Source: Pseudogulbenkiania sp.
GTDB lineage: Bacteria; Pseudomonadota; Gammaproteobacteria; Burkholderiales; Chromobacteriaceae
Assembly (NCBI GenBank): GCA_018260425.1
Contig: JAGLBD010000004.1
Span: forward strand, 1-38,190
DNA: 38,190 nucleotides
Reading direction: 5' to 3'
The notes under the pieces are model-generated. The model saw only the letters and a program-made list of their open reading frames with translations, was not told the origin of the DNA and did not search any database. Both the position numbers and the translations under genes were made by a program. Positions 8,795 to 15,805 of this stretch are shown here, piece by piece (within the stretch, counting starts at the first letter, position 1; each line of letters opens with the position of its first letter).

Positions 8795-9367
8795 TCATGG
8801 CGGCAGCAAGGCAAACAGGCAGGTGTCGCACAGCGTGCCGTCGGGAGTAACCCGTTCATTGCGCATGATTCCTTCCAGGGTGAAGCCGCTGCGTTCGCAT
8901 ACCCGGATGCTGGCGTTATTGAGAGCGTCGGGCAAGGCGGTCAGGCGTTTCATGCCCAATACGTCGAAGGCAAAACGACTGAGGGTGCGGGTCGCCTCGG
9001 TAATGTAGCCCTGGCCGTGAAAACGCTGTCGACACCAAAACCCGATTTCTGCCTTGGGGGTCGACCAGTCCAGCCGGTGCAGGCCCGATGCGCCGACCAG
9101 CTCGCCGCTGGTACGCTCGAACAGCAGCATGGGTAACTCACGCCGGGCAAGGAAATCGGTTTCCGCCTCGCGGCAAAACGTCTCCGAAGCCTCGGGGGAG
9201 GGATCGAATACCGCCCAGGGCAATGACGCCGGAAAGCGGCGCAATTCGGTCAAGGTCTCGCACACCGCCTGATACACCGCCAAACCATCGCCCTGCCGCG
9301 GGGTGCGGAGGATCAATCGCTTGCTGTTTAGCTGTTCCGGAATGGCGGGTAAGTGTAATGATTCCAT
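8795..9367 (-). CDS. GNAT-family N-acetyltransferase (RimJ/RimL-like)
   Basis: 190-residue acetyl-CoA-dependent transferase. It begins with the usual first strand of this group (LNSKRLILRTPRQGD). The acetyl-CoA binding turn RFHGQGYITEA is at about residues 114-124, followed by LNNASIRVCERSGFTLEGIMRN, the classic C-terminal half of RimJ/RimL-type GNATs. Substrates in this group are protein N termini or small amines, and no choice can be made here. It lies upstream of the ABC transporter on the same strand with a gap of about 100 nt, and could be cotranscribed with it. Confidence 0.85.
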   Translation of the reverse strand: MESLHLPAIPEQLNSKRLILRTPRQGDGLAVYQAVCETLTELRRFPASLPWAVFDPSPEASETFCREAETDFLARRELPMLLFERTSGELVGASGLHRLDWSTPKAEIGFWCRQRFHGQGYITEATRTLSRFAFDVLGMKRLTALPDALNNASIRVCERSGFTLEGIMRNERVTPDGTLCDTCLFALLPP

Positions 9368-9611
9368 GACAAGACCTATGGGGTTAATGCAAACTACCGA
9401 TGTACTTAAGCGATATCGAAATACATCATCATATTATTTGATTGTGTGTGTCAATTTCTGATTCGTTTATAGTTAAATGCGCATTTTAGATAATCAATTA
9501 AAACTCTGTAACATTTCTTTTCATCAGTTGATAAGACACCGTATACATAACGAGAGATAATGGCGTTAGGTAGTGAGTCGGTATGAAAAGTTCAAAGCGA
9601 AGGAGAGATCG

Positions 9612-10061
9612 ATGAAGGACATGCTGATGCGGGGAGCAATCGTGCTGGCCTTGCTGGCAGGTTCGGCTTCGGCCATGGCCAATGAGGGTAGCGATATCGA
9701 GGCCAAGGCCGCCTGGCATCGCGATGCAACCCTTGACATGGCGGTGCAGACAAATCCGCAGGCGGTGTTGCATGACCGCCTGGCGGTGAGGCCCGATCAG
9801 GAATCGGCCTGGCTGGCGTTCGCCGTCGCGGCGAACCCTCAGCCCTGTCAGTGTGGCAGCGAGGATGCCGGCGCCTTGCCGGCGCCGCGCCAGCTGGAGC
9901 GCAGGCTACTCAGTCTGGAAAAGCAGAAGGCACAGCTCGGCAAGGAATTGTCGGCCTTGAAGGAATTGTATTCGGTATTGTCGCCCGATCAGCGTAAAAT
10001 GCTCGATCAGTGGCTTGTTAGTGCGTCGGTTGGCCCGCAGGGGTTGACCGCGCGTCAGTGA
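9612..10061 (+). CDS. Spy/CpxP-like (LTXXQ) periplasmic protein
   Basis: 149-residue exported protein. The signal peptide is about residues 1-24 (ending SASAMA-NEG). Two segments resemble the LTXXQ repeats of Spy/CpxP chaperones: LAVRPDQESAWLAFAVA and LYSVLSPDQRKMLDQW. Between them is a CQC pair (NPQPCQCGS) and a charged helix likely to form a coiled coil (LERRLLSLEKQKAQLGKEL). ATG 9612 follows GGAG (9602-9605). The 240 nt upstream are strikingly AT-rich. The next gene, a cytochrome b561, starts 9 nt after the stop, so the two are probably one operon. Assignment to the Spy group is by motif only. Confidence 0.6.
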   Translation: MKDMLMRGAIVLALLAGSASAMANEGSDIEAKAAWHRDATLDMAVQTNPQAVLHDRLAVRPDQESAWLAFAVAANPQPCQCGSEDAGALPAPRQLERRLLSLEKQKAQLGKELSALKELYSVLSPDQRKMLDQWLVSASVGPQGLTARQ

Positions 10062-10069
10062 GGAAGGCA

Positions 10070-10711
10070 ATGACTCGACGTGTGACGGTGTGGGATGTCC
10101 CGACTCGTGTGTTCCATTGGGGCTTGGTCGGCTTGACCGGCGGGCTGTGGTACACCGGTGAAAATGGTTTGCTGGAAACGCATATTCTCTGCGGTGAGGC
10201 GATGGTTGCCTTGCTGTTGTTCCGTCTGATGTGGGGCGTGGTAGGGAGCCAGACGGCACGATTCAGGGACTTTTTGCGCGGCCCGGCCGCGATCCGTCGT
10301 TATCTGGCGGGACAGTCGCACGGCGTGGGGCATAACCCGCTGGGGGGCTGGATGGTTCTGGCCATGCTGCTGGTGCTGGTTGGCCAGGTGACGACCGGAT
10401 TGTTCGCCAGCGACGTGGACTCGATGCTCTACGATGGCCCCTTGGCGCATTGGATTGGCGGGTCGGCTGAAACCATGACCGCGATCCACCAGGTCGGCAT
10501 CAAGGTGATTCTTGCCCTGGTTGCGCTGCACCTCGCCGCTATCGTGTTTTACCGGGTGGTGAAAAAGCAGGCTCTGGTACCGGCCATGGTGACCGGTCGC
10601 GCAATGGTTGACGCCGGTCATGCCGCGCCGGCGATGGCGCCGTGGTGGCGTGCACTGCTGTGTGTGGCACTGGCGCTCGGCGCGGTTCGCGTATTACTTG
10701 TTCTTGCCTGA
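10070..10711 (+). CDS. Cytochrome b561 family membrane protein
   Basis: 213-residue inner-membrane di-heme b-type cytochrome. It starts with the family opening VWDVPTRVFHWGL, and candidate heme histidines lie in VFHW, ETHILCGE, AIHQVG and ALHLAA. About four transmembrane helices can be drawn, plus a hydrophobic C-terminal helix (WWRALLCVALALGAVRVLLVLA). Such proteins pass electrons from the quinone pool to c-type cytochromes or other periplasmic acceptors. Start ATG 10070 follows AGGAAGG (10061-10067). The 3' end overlaps the convergent gene by 18 nt. A cytochrome c' gene lies just beyond, a plausible but unproven partner. Confidence 0.87.
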   Translation: MTRRVTVWDVPTRVFHWGLVGLTGGLWYTGENGLLETHILCGEAMVALLLFRLMWGVVGSQTARFRDFLRGPAAIRRYLAGQSHGVGHNPLGGWMVLAMLLVLVGQVTTGLFASDVDSMLYDGPLAHWIGGSAETMTAIHQVGIKVILALVALHLAAIVFYRVVKKQALVPAMVTGRAMVDAGHAAPAMAPWWRALLCVALALGAVRVLLVLA

Positions 10712-11107
10712 TTCAGTACGGGTGCCGCCGGCCTTGAGCTGGCGGTAATCCGCCAGTACACCGTCAATTTTCTGCAGCACATCCCGCATGTCTGTCTGGG
10801 CATCCCATCCCGCAAATTCCAGTTGTTCGTCAATGGCCAGCAGCGCACGGCGAGCTGCTGTCACCACATCCACCGCATGATTGAAATCGGCGGGACCCAT
10901 TACCTTGCCGTTACGCACCCGCTTGTAGTAAATCTGCGCCATTCGCAAATATTGGGCGGCGGTCTCGTAGCTGGCGAGGCCGCCTTCGCGGTCCAGCTGG
11001 CACAGGCAATCCATGGCACTGTTACAGGCCAGTTCGGCACGCTGAAAACGGCGCACGTCTTCAGTCTTGGCGGCAGTGGCGGGTTTGGCAGGGCGGGTTT
11101 TAGCCAT
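10694..11107 (-). CDS. Helical protein of unknown function
   Basis: 137-residue cytoplasmic protein not recognised. The N terminus is basic and Ala/Pro-rich (MAKTRPAKPATAAKTED), followed by three or four predicted amphipathic helices and a Lys-rich tail. Cysteines occur in LACNSAMDCLCQL. No signal peptide or membrane segment. An AAGAGA ribosome site precedes the ATG. It shares its last 18 nt with the convergent cytochrome b561 gene and lies downstream of the cytochrome c' gene, separated from it by a terminator. Function unknown. Confidence 0.7.
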   Translation of the reverse strand: MAKTRPAKPATAAKTEDVRRFQRAELACNSAMDCLCQLDREGGLASYETAAQYLRMAQIYYKRVRNGKVMGPADFNHAVDVVTAARRALLAIDEQLEFAGWDAQTDMRDVLQKIDGVLADYRQLKAGGTRTESGKNK

Positions 11108-11120
11108 CGGGTCTCTTTCT

Positions 11121-11150
11121 GAAACAAAACAGCCTGACCGGAGTCAGGCT
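11121..11150 (-). terminator. Intrinsic terminator of the cytochrome c' gene
   Basis: A perfect 8-bp stem AGCCTGAC/GTCAGGCT (11131-11138 with 11143-11150) and 4-nt loop. On the minus strand it is followed by GTTTTGTTTC. It lies 26 nt past the cytochrome stop. Confidence 0.8.
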
Positions 11151-11175
11151 GGCATCATCGGGTAAGGCGTGTCGC

Positions 11176-11610
11176 TTAGCGTTCCGGTCCGCGGAAAGCG
11201 TCGTGACAGGATTTGCAGCTCTGGGCTACGCCGCCAAAGCTTTTCTTGATTTGAGCGAGATCGCCGGTCTTGGCGGTCGCGTCCAACTCGTCAACCGCTT
11301 TCAGGAACTTGTCCTTTTCTGCAGCGAATTTGGCCGGCTGGCTCCAGATTTCCGGCTTGGAACGGCTCTTGGCATCAATGCTGTTCGGCACGAACAAGGG
11401 GAACGGTTCGGCGGCAATTTGCTTCAACGTATCGGCATGCTTGATGAACTCGTCCTTCTTGTACGGGTCGCGCTCGCGCACCATCAGGCCCATCGGTTCG
11501 AAGCTGCGCAGGATCTTCTTGAAGGATTGCTGGCGTTCTGCGCCGCCCGGGGCTGCGCAAACAGGGAGGGCAATCAGGGCGATGAGGCTGGCAAGCAAGA
11601 CTTTCTTCAT
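11176..11610 (-). CDS. Cytochrome c' (class II c-type cytochrome)
   Basis: 144-residue periplasmic heme protein. The signal peptide is residues 1-19 (MKKVLLASLIALIALPVCA). The single CKSCH heme site lies at residues 132-136, almost at the C terminus, as is usual for four-helix-bundle class II cytochromes. Start ATG 11610 follows AAGGA with 8 nt spacing; a longer frame upstream has no ribosome site. Family members bind NO or shuttle electrons. The gene is divergent from zur and shares the short gap that holds the Zur operator. Confidence 0.9.
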   Translation of the reverse strand: MKKVLLASLIALIALPVCAAPGGAERQQSFKKILRSFEPMGLMVRERDPYKKDEFIKHADTLKQIAAEPFPLFVPNSIDAKSRSKPEIWSQPAKFAAEKDKFLKAVDELDATAKTGDLAQIKKSFGGVAQSCKSCHDAFRGPER

Positions 11611-11693
11611 TGCAACGTCCTTGAATTCAGGTTGGCGGAAGTAAAGCTGAATGGCCCCTATTGTAGCGCGCTTTTGCCTTGCTTTGGCACGAC

Positions 11694-11722
11694 TTGTCAT
11701 TTGTGATGTTATACAGTAACAT
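11694..11722 (+). promoter_or_regulatory. Zur operator overlapping the zur operon promoter
   Basis: ATGTTA (11706-11711) and TAACAT (11717-11722) form a dyad with a 5-nt centre, resembling the gammaproteobacterial Zur box pattern (GTTATA..TATAAC type). It overlaps a sigma70-like promoter: TTGTCA (11694-11699), 17 nt, TAACAT (11717-11722). A bound repressor would therefore cover the -10. The start codon of zur is about 30 nt further on. This predicts zinc-dependent autorepression of the whole operon. Binding is inferred. Confidence 0.65.
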
Positions 11723-11752
11723 TTGCGACCTGTTCCCTTCCGAGCCTCACCG

Positions 11753-12187
11753 ATGGACTCTGCCACCTATCTCGCCGCCGCCGAACAACACTGCTCGCAA
11801 CAAGGTTGCAAGCTGACTGCCGTTCGCCGTCAAGTCCTGGAGCTGGTTTTGCGCCACCAGGGTGTGGTCAAGGCTTACCAGATTCTTGCCGACCTGCAGA
11901 AAGAGCGTGGCCTCGCGGCTCCGCCAACCGTTTACCGGGCGCTGGATTTTCTGGTCGAGCAAGGCTTGCTGCACCGGGTAGATGCTCTTAACGGCTTTAT
12001 TGTCTGCCGCCATTTCGAATGCCGGCATGAGGGGCTGATTCTGGTCTGTGAGACCTGTGGCCAGGTGGGGGAAGTCGACGCCGGCAGTTGTCTCGCGGCA
12101 TTGCGCGCCGCGTCGGCCGGGATGGGATTTACCGTTAATCCGCAAAATCTGGTGATTACCGGACAATGCAAGGAATGCACCGCATGA
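11753..12187 (+). CDS. zur: Zinc uptake regulator (Fur family)
   Basis: 144-residue Fur-family repressor. Residues 1-75 form the winged-helix region (LTAVRRQVLELVLRHQGVVKAYQILADL, then PTVYRALDFLVEQGLLHRV). The metal-binding region follows with CRHFECRHEGLILVCETCG and a C-terminal CKEC, the two cysteine pairs of a structural zinc site. It is called Zur rather than Fur because the downstream genes are a COG0523 GTPase and the znuCBA transporter, and because a Zur-like dyad overlaps its promoter. The ATG at 11753 lacks a strong ribosome site. Its stop overlaps the next start (ATGA). Confidence 0.92.
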   Translation: MDSATYLAAAEQHCSQQGCKLTAVRRQVLELVLRHQGVVKAYQILADLQKERGLAAPPTVYRALDFLVEQGLLHRVDALNGFIVCRHFECRHEGLILVCETCGQVGEVDAGSCLAALRAASAGMGFTVNPQNLVITGQCKECTA

Positions 12188-13116
12188 AAAAAACCGTGGT
12201 CAATTTGTTTACCGGTTTTCTGGGGGTGGGCAAGACCACCGCGTTGCGCCACCTGATCGAACACCGTCCGCCACACGAAAAGTGGGCCATCATCGTCAAC
12301 GAGTTTGGCGAAGTCGGTATCGATGGCGCGGCGCTGAGCAATGATGATATGCCGGTGGCCGAGATCGCCGGGGGATGTCTGTGTTGTGTCGCCGGCCCGC
12401 AAATGACGGCGACTGTCGCCACCTTGCTGCGACGCGAACATCCGGACCGCCTGCTGGTCGAGGCCAGTGGCCTCGCCCACGCAGCAGGGGTCATCGACGA
12501 ATTGCGTGAAAAGCCCTTGGGCGATGCGCTGGAGATCGGCGCCGTGATGACCTTGGTCGACCCCCGTCAGTTTGTCAGCGACGAGTACTTGCGCCAGCCC
12601 TTGTATCGCGACCAGATTGCGCTGGCTGATGTGCTGGTGGCCAACAAGATCGATATGGCCGACGTGGAAACGCTCGAGGCGTTTCGTCGTCAGGCAGGCA
12701 TGCTGTTTCCTCCCAAGACACTGATCGCCGAAGTGCGTCAGGGGCAACTGGATCCGGCCTGGCTGTCGGTGGCGGCCCGTCCGCAACCACGCTACCGCCC
12801 GGCAGTGCCCCATGGCGATACCGGCCAGTGGGACTCGCAGGGCTGGTTGTTCGAGCCGGATGTCGAGTTCGATGGCGAACGGCTGGTCGACTTCTTCGAT
12901 GCCTTGCCAAAGCAGGTGCCGGGACTGGTGCGTGCCAAAGGGGTGTTCCGGGTGCTGGATAGCTGGGTTTGGCTGAACTGGGCGGAAGGACAATGGGGCG
13001 CCAATCAGGTTTCCTGGCGGCGTGACAGCCGTTTCGAACTGATCGCGCCCAACATCGATGCCGAGGTGCTGGGCGGGCTGTTGACCCGCTGCCGGACTGA
13101 TCGGGGAGAGCGTTGA
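12184..13116 (+). CDS. COG0523 (CobW/ZigA-like) zinc metallochaperone GTPase
   Basis: 310-residue G3E-family GTPase. Walker A GFLGVGKTT is at residues 11-19, the metal-binding CXCC motif GGCLCC at C65-C67-C68, and the guanine specificity motif NKID later in the G domain. A C-terminal CobW domain ends in LIAPNIDAEVLGGLL. Family members under Zur control deliver zinc to essential enzymes when zinc is scarce. The position between zur and znuC supports a zinc rather than cobalamin role. It overlaps zur by 4 nt, and its stop overlaps the next small gene (TGATG). YeiR/ZigA naming is not certain. Confidence 0.9.
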   Translation: MKKTVVNLFTGFLGVGKTTALRHLIEHRPPHEKWAIIVNEFGEVGIDGAALSNDDMPVAEIAGGCLCCVAGPQMTATVATLLRREHPDRLLVEASGLAHAAGVIDELREKPLGDALEIGAVMTLVDPRQFVSDEYLRQPLYRDQIALADVLVANKIDMADVETLEAFRRQAGMLFPPKTLIAEVRQGQLDPAWLSVAARPQPRYRPAVPHGDTGQWDSQGWLFEPDVEFDGERLVDFFDALPKQVPGLVRAKGVFRVLDSWVWLNWAEGQWGANQVSWRRDSRFELIAPNIDAEVLGGLLTRCRTDRGER

Positions 13117-13256
13117 TGGCGCATCACCCTCATCACCAGCGCACCTATCAGCGCACGTTGTTGACCGCCTCGGTGGCGGAGCGCCTGCTGGCAGTGCTGT
13201 TTATCCTCGTGCTGCTGTGGCTGCTAGTTGGCTGGGCGCTGGAGGGCACGGCATGA
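13116..13256 (+). CDS. His-rich single-pass membrane microprotein
   Basis: 46-residue frame: ATG overlaps the stop of the COG0523 gene, and its own stop overlaps the znuC start (ATGA). The N terminus is His-rich and basic (MAHHPHHQRTYQRT), followed by one strongly hydrophobic helix (residues 24-42, ERLLAVLFILVLLWLLVGWA). The overlapping start and stop match the tight packing of the whole operon and argue that it is translated. A metal-sensing or transporter-accessory role in the inner membrane is plausible but inferred; no family is recognised. Confidence 0.72.
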   Translation: MAHHPHHQRTYQRTLLTASVAERLLAVLFILVLLWLLVGWALEGTA

Positions 13257-13996
13257 AGATCGAGCTGGACAATCTGACCGTCTCCTATCAGCGCCATCCG
13301 GCGGTACATCATGTTAGTGGCCGCTTCATGGCGGGTGAAGCCACGGCGATTTTCGGGCCGAACGGCGCCGGTAAGAGCACCTTGCTCAAAACCATTATGG
13401 GCCTGTGTGCGCCGGACTCGGGACGAGTCAGACTCGAGGGGGTTGAACGGCAGGCGATTGCCTATCTGCCGCAGCAATCCGAAATCGACCGTAGCCTGCC
13501 GGTGGCCGTGCTGGATCTGGTGTCGACCGGTTGCTGGCAGCGCAGCAGCTGGTTCCGTCGTGTTGACCGGGCCGGCATGGATGCGGCCTGGCAGGCGCTG
13601 GAAACCGTCGGTCTGGCCGATTTCGCCCATCGCCCGGTTTCGGCCTTGTCGGTCGGTCAATTCCAGCGGGTGCTGTTCGCCCGCATCCTGACCCAGAATG
13701 CGCAGTTGATCCTGCTGGATGAACCGTTCAATGCCGTGGATGCCCGTACCACCGAAGACCTGCTGGAGCTGGTGCCGCGCTGGCGAAGCGAAGGCCGTAC
13801 GGTGATTGCGGTATTGCATAACGAGGAACACGTGAAACAGTATTTTCCGCAAACCCTGCTGCTGGCCCGCGAGGTCATCGCCTGGGGTAACAGTGCCGAG
13901 GTGCTGACCGATGACAATCTGCATCGTGCCGTCGATACCGCAGCACACTGGCTGGAACGTGCTCCGGTTTGCCATGTAGACGGGAGTGCGGCATGA
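13253..13996 (+). CDS. znuC: Zinc ABC transporter ATPase
   Basis: 247-residue ATPase of the metal (ZnuC/MntA-like) ABC group. Walker A GPNGAGKST is at residues 35-43, signature LSVGQFQRVLFAR, Walker B LILLDEPFNAVD and switch histidine in VLHNEEH. It starts at the ATG that overlaps the microprotein stop; an in-frame upstream start would lie inside that gene. It powers zinc import with ZnuB and ZnuA, which follow directly (4-nt overlap with znuB). Confidence 0.93.
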   Translation: MKIELDNLTVSYQRHPAVHHVSGRFMAGEATAIFGPNGAGKSTLLKTIMGLCAPDSGRVRLEGVERQAIAYLPQQSEIDRSLPVAVLDLVSTGCWQRSSWFRRVDRAGMDAAWQALETVGLADFAHRPVSALSVGQFQRVLFARILTQNAQLILLDEPFNAVDARTTEDLLELVPRWRSEGRTVIAVLHNEEHVKQYFPQTLLLAREVIAWGNSAEVLTDDNLHRAVDTAAHWLERAPVCHVDGSAA

Positions 13997-14871
13997 CCCT
14001 GGCTTTATATGATCTGGTGGTGTCGCCCTTTGTCGAATTCGGCTTCATGCGTCGTGCCCTCATTGCCTGCCTGGCATTGGCCTTGTCCAGTGGTCCGATC
14101 GGCTTGTTTCTGGTCATGCGCCGGATGAGTTTGATGGGGGATGCCATGAGCCATGCGGTATTGCCGGGTGCCGCAGCCGGTTTCATGGTGGCAGGACTGA
14201 GCCTGCCGGCCATGAGCCTTGGCGGATTTGTGGCCGGGGTCACCGTCGCTGTTTTGGCGGGCCTTGCCACCCGGTTTACCTCGCTGAAGGAGGATGCCAG
14301 TTTTGCCGCCTTCTATCTGTTGTCCTTGTCGATGGGCGTGTTGATGGTGTCGCGCAGTGGCAATAATGTCGACCTGATGCACTTGCTGTTCGGCTCGGTG
14401 CTGGCCGTGGACGATGCGGCGCTGATGCTGGTTGCCGGGGTGTGCAGCGTGACACTGGTGACCTTGGCACTGATTTACCGGCCCTTGCTGCTGGAAAGTC
14501 TTGACCCGGTATTCCTGCGCTCGGTCGGCAGTCGCGGCGGACTGTGGCATACGGTATTTCTGCTGCTGGTCGTATTGAATCTGGTTGCGGGGTTTCAGGC
14601 GCTGGGAACCTTGATGGCGGTCGGGCTGATGATGTTGCCCGCGATTACCGCCCGGCTGTGGGCGGCCAATGTCGGCGCCATGCTGGCCGTTGCCTGTGGC
14701 GTGGCGTTTGCCTCGGGGGCGGGTGGGCTGCTGTTGTCCTACCATCTCGAATTGCCTTCGGGTCCCTCGATCATTCTGCTCGCCGGTCTGGTGTATTTGG
14801 TTTCGCTGGTGGTTGCCCCGGTGGGTGGTGCTTTGCCACGTTATATCCGGGCGCGTCATCGTCAACTGTAA
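13993..14871 (+). CDS. znuB: Zinc ABC transporter permease
   Basis: 292-residue ABC-3 family inner-membrane permease with about eight or nine hydrophobic helices. The family segment LMGDAMSHAVLPGAAAGF, which contacts the ATPase and lines the path, is at about residues 47-65. Starts by ATGA overlap with znuC. ZnuA follows after a 37-nt gap. Confidence 0.93.
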   Translation: MTLALYDLVVSPFVEFGFMRRALIACLALALSSGPIGLFLVMRRMSLMGDAMSHAVLPGAAAGFMVAGLSLPAMSLGGFVAGVTVAVLAGLATRFTSLKEDASFAAFYLLSLSMGVLMVSRSGNNVDLMHLLFGSVLAVDDAALMLVAGVCSVTLVTLALIYRPLLLESLDPVFLRSVGSRGGLWHTVFLLLVVLNLVAGFQALGTLMAVGLMMLPAITARLWAANVGAMLAVACGVAFASGAGGLLLSYHLELPSGPSIILLAGLVYLVSLVVAPVGGALPRYIRARHRQL

Positions 14872-14908
14872 GTGTCGGCCCGTGGCCGGCACGCGAAGGA
14901 GAGACTTC

Positions 14909-15805
14909 ATGAAAAAATGGCTTGTGGCGGGTTTGGTCGCCGTGTTGCCGCTGACAGTTCAGGCTGCAAAACTGCCGGTGGTGGCCAGCTTCAGTATTCT
15001 GGCCGACATGACCCGCGAGCTTGGCGGTGACCGTGTCGAGGTCACCTCGCTGGTGGGGCCGGATCAGGACGCACATGTCTATCAACCTACGCCCGCCGAT
15101 ATCCGCAAGCTGTCCAAAGCCAAGGTATTCGTGGTCAACGGACTGGGGCTGGAGGGCTGGTTGGGTCGTCTGGGTAAATCGGCACATTTTCAGGGGGTGA
15201 CGGTCGAAGCGGCGGCTGGCGTGAAGCCGCTGGCCAGTCACGAAGAGTCCGGCCATCATCATGGGGTCGATCCCCATGCCTGGCAGGATCCCCATGCCTG
15301 GCAGGATCCGCAGCGGGTACTGGTCTATGTCGATGCGATCAGCAAGGGCCTGGTGCGTGCCGACCCTGAAGGCAAGGCGGTGTTCGAAGCCCGCGCCCTG
15401 GCCTACAAGAAACGCATTCAGGCACTGGATGCCTGGGCTGCCAAAGGGTTTGCCGCCGTCCCGGCGGCGCGTCGCACCGTGCTGACCTCGCATGATGCCT
15501 TTGGGTATCTGGCTGATCGCTATGCTGTGCGTTTTGTGGCGCCGCAGGGGGTCAGCACCGATGCCGAGGCGTCCGCCAAAGGCGTTGCGCGGCTGGTGCA
15601 GCAGATCCGTCGGGAAAAGGTCCGTGCGGTGTTTTTTGAAAACATGACCGACGCGCGGCTGCTCAAGCAAATTGCCCGCGAGGCCGGTGTCGAGGTGAAT
15701 AGCAAGCTGTACTCTGATGCCCTGTCGGCGCCGGGTTCGGTCGCCGACAGCTGGGAAAAGATGTTCCGTTACAACGTCGAAATCATTCTGCGTTCGCTCA
15801 ACTGA
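14909..15805 (+). CDS. znuA: Zinc-binding periplasmic protein
   Basis: 298-residue cluster A-I solute-binding protein. The signal peptide is residues 1-19 (ending VQA-AKLPVVASFSI). Candidate metal ligands are H56 in DAHVYQP, the histidine(s) of DPHAWQ (H123 and H129), H195 in SHDAF and an acidic residue near the C terminus (YSDAL). A short His-rich loop (HEESGHHHG, 111-119) precedes the second motif. The DPHAWQ segment is present twice in tandem because of an exact 18-nt repeat, so it carries one extra histidine. GAAGGAGA precedes the ATG. The 3' end overlaps the convergent gene by 8 nt. Zinc rather than manganese is inferred from zur. Confidence 0.92.
   Translation: MKKWLVAGLVAVLPLTVQAAKLPVVASFSILADMTRELGGDRVEVTSLVGPDQDAHVYQPTPADIRKLSKAKVFVVNGLGLEGWLGRLGKSAHFQGVTVEAAAGVKPLASHEESGHHHGVDPHAWQDPHAWQDPQRVLVYVDAISKGLVRADPEGKAVFEARALAYKKRIQALDAWAAKGFAAVPAARRTVLTSHDAFGYLADRYAVRFVAPQGVSTDAEASAKGVARLVQQIRREKVRAVFFENMTDARLLKQIAREAGVEVNSKLYSDALSAPGSVADSWEKMFRYNVEIILRSLN
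15269..15304 (+). repeat. Exact 18-bp tandem repeat inside znuA
   Basis: Two identical copies of an 18-nt unit beginning GATCCCCATGCC (15269-15286 and 15287-15304). The unit is a multiple of three and encodes DPHAWQ twice, followed by DP. Perfect identity suggests a recent duplication or slippage. Confidence 0.95.

Noticed and set aside
9440-9460. FNR-type site TTGAT...GTCAA in the AT-rich gap before the Spy-like gene
   Set aside because: The half-sites are 7 nt apart rather than 4 and the second is imperfect, so it is not an acceptable FNR box.
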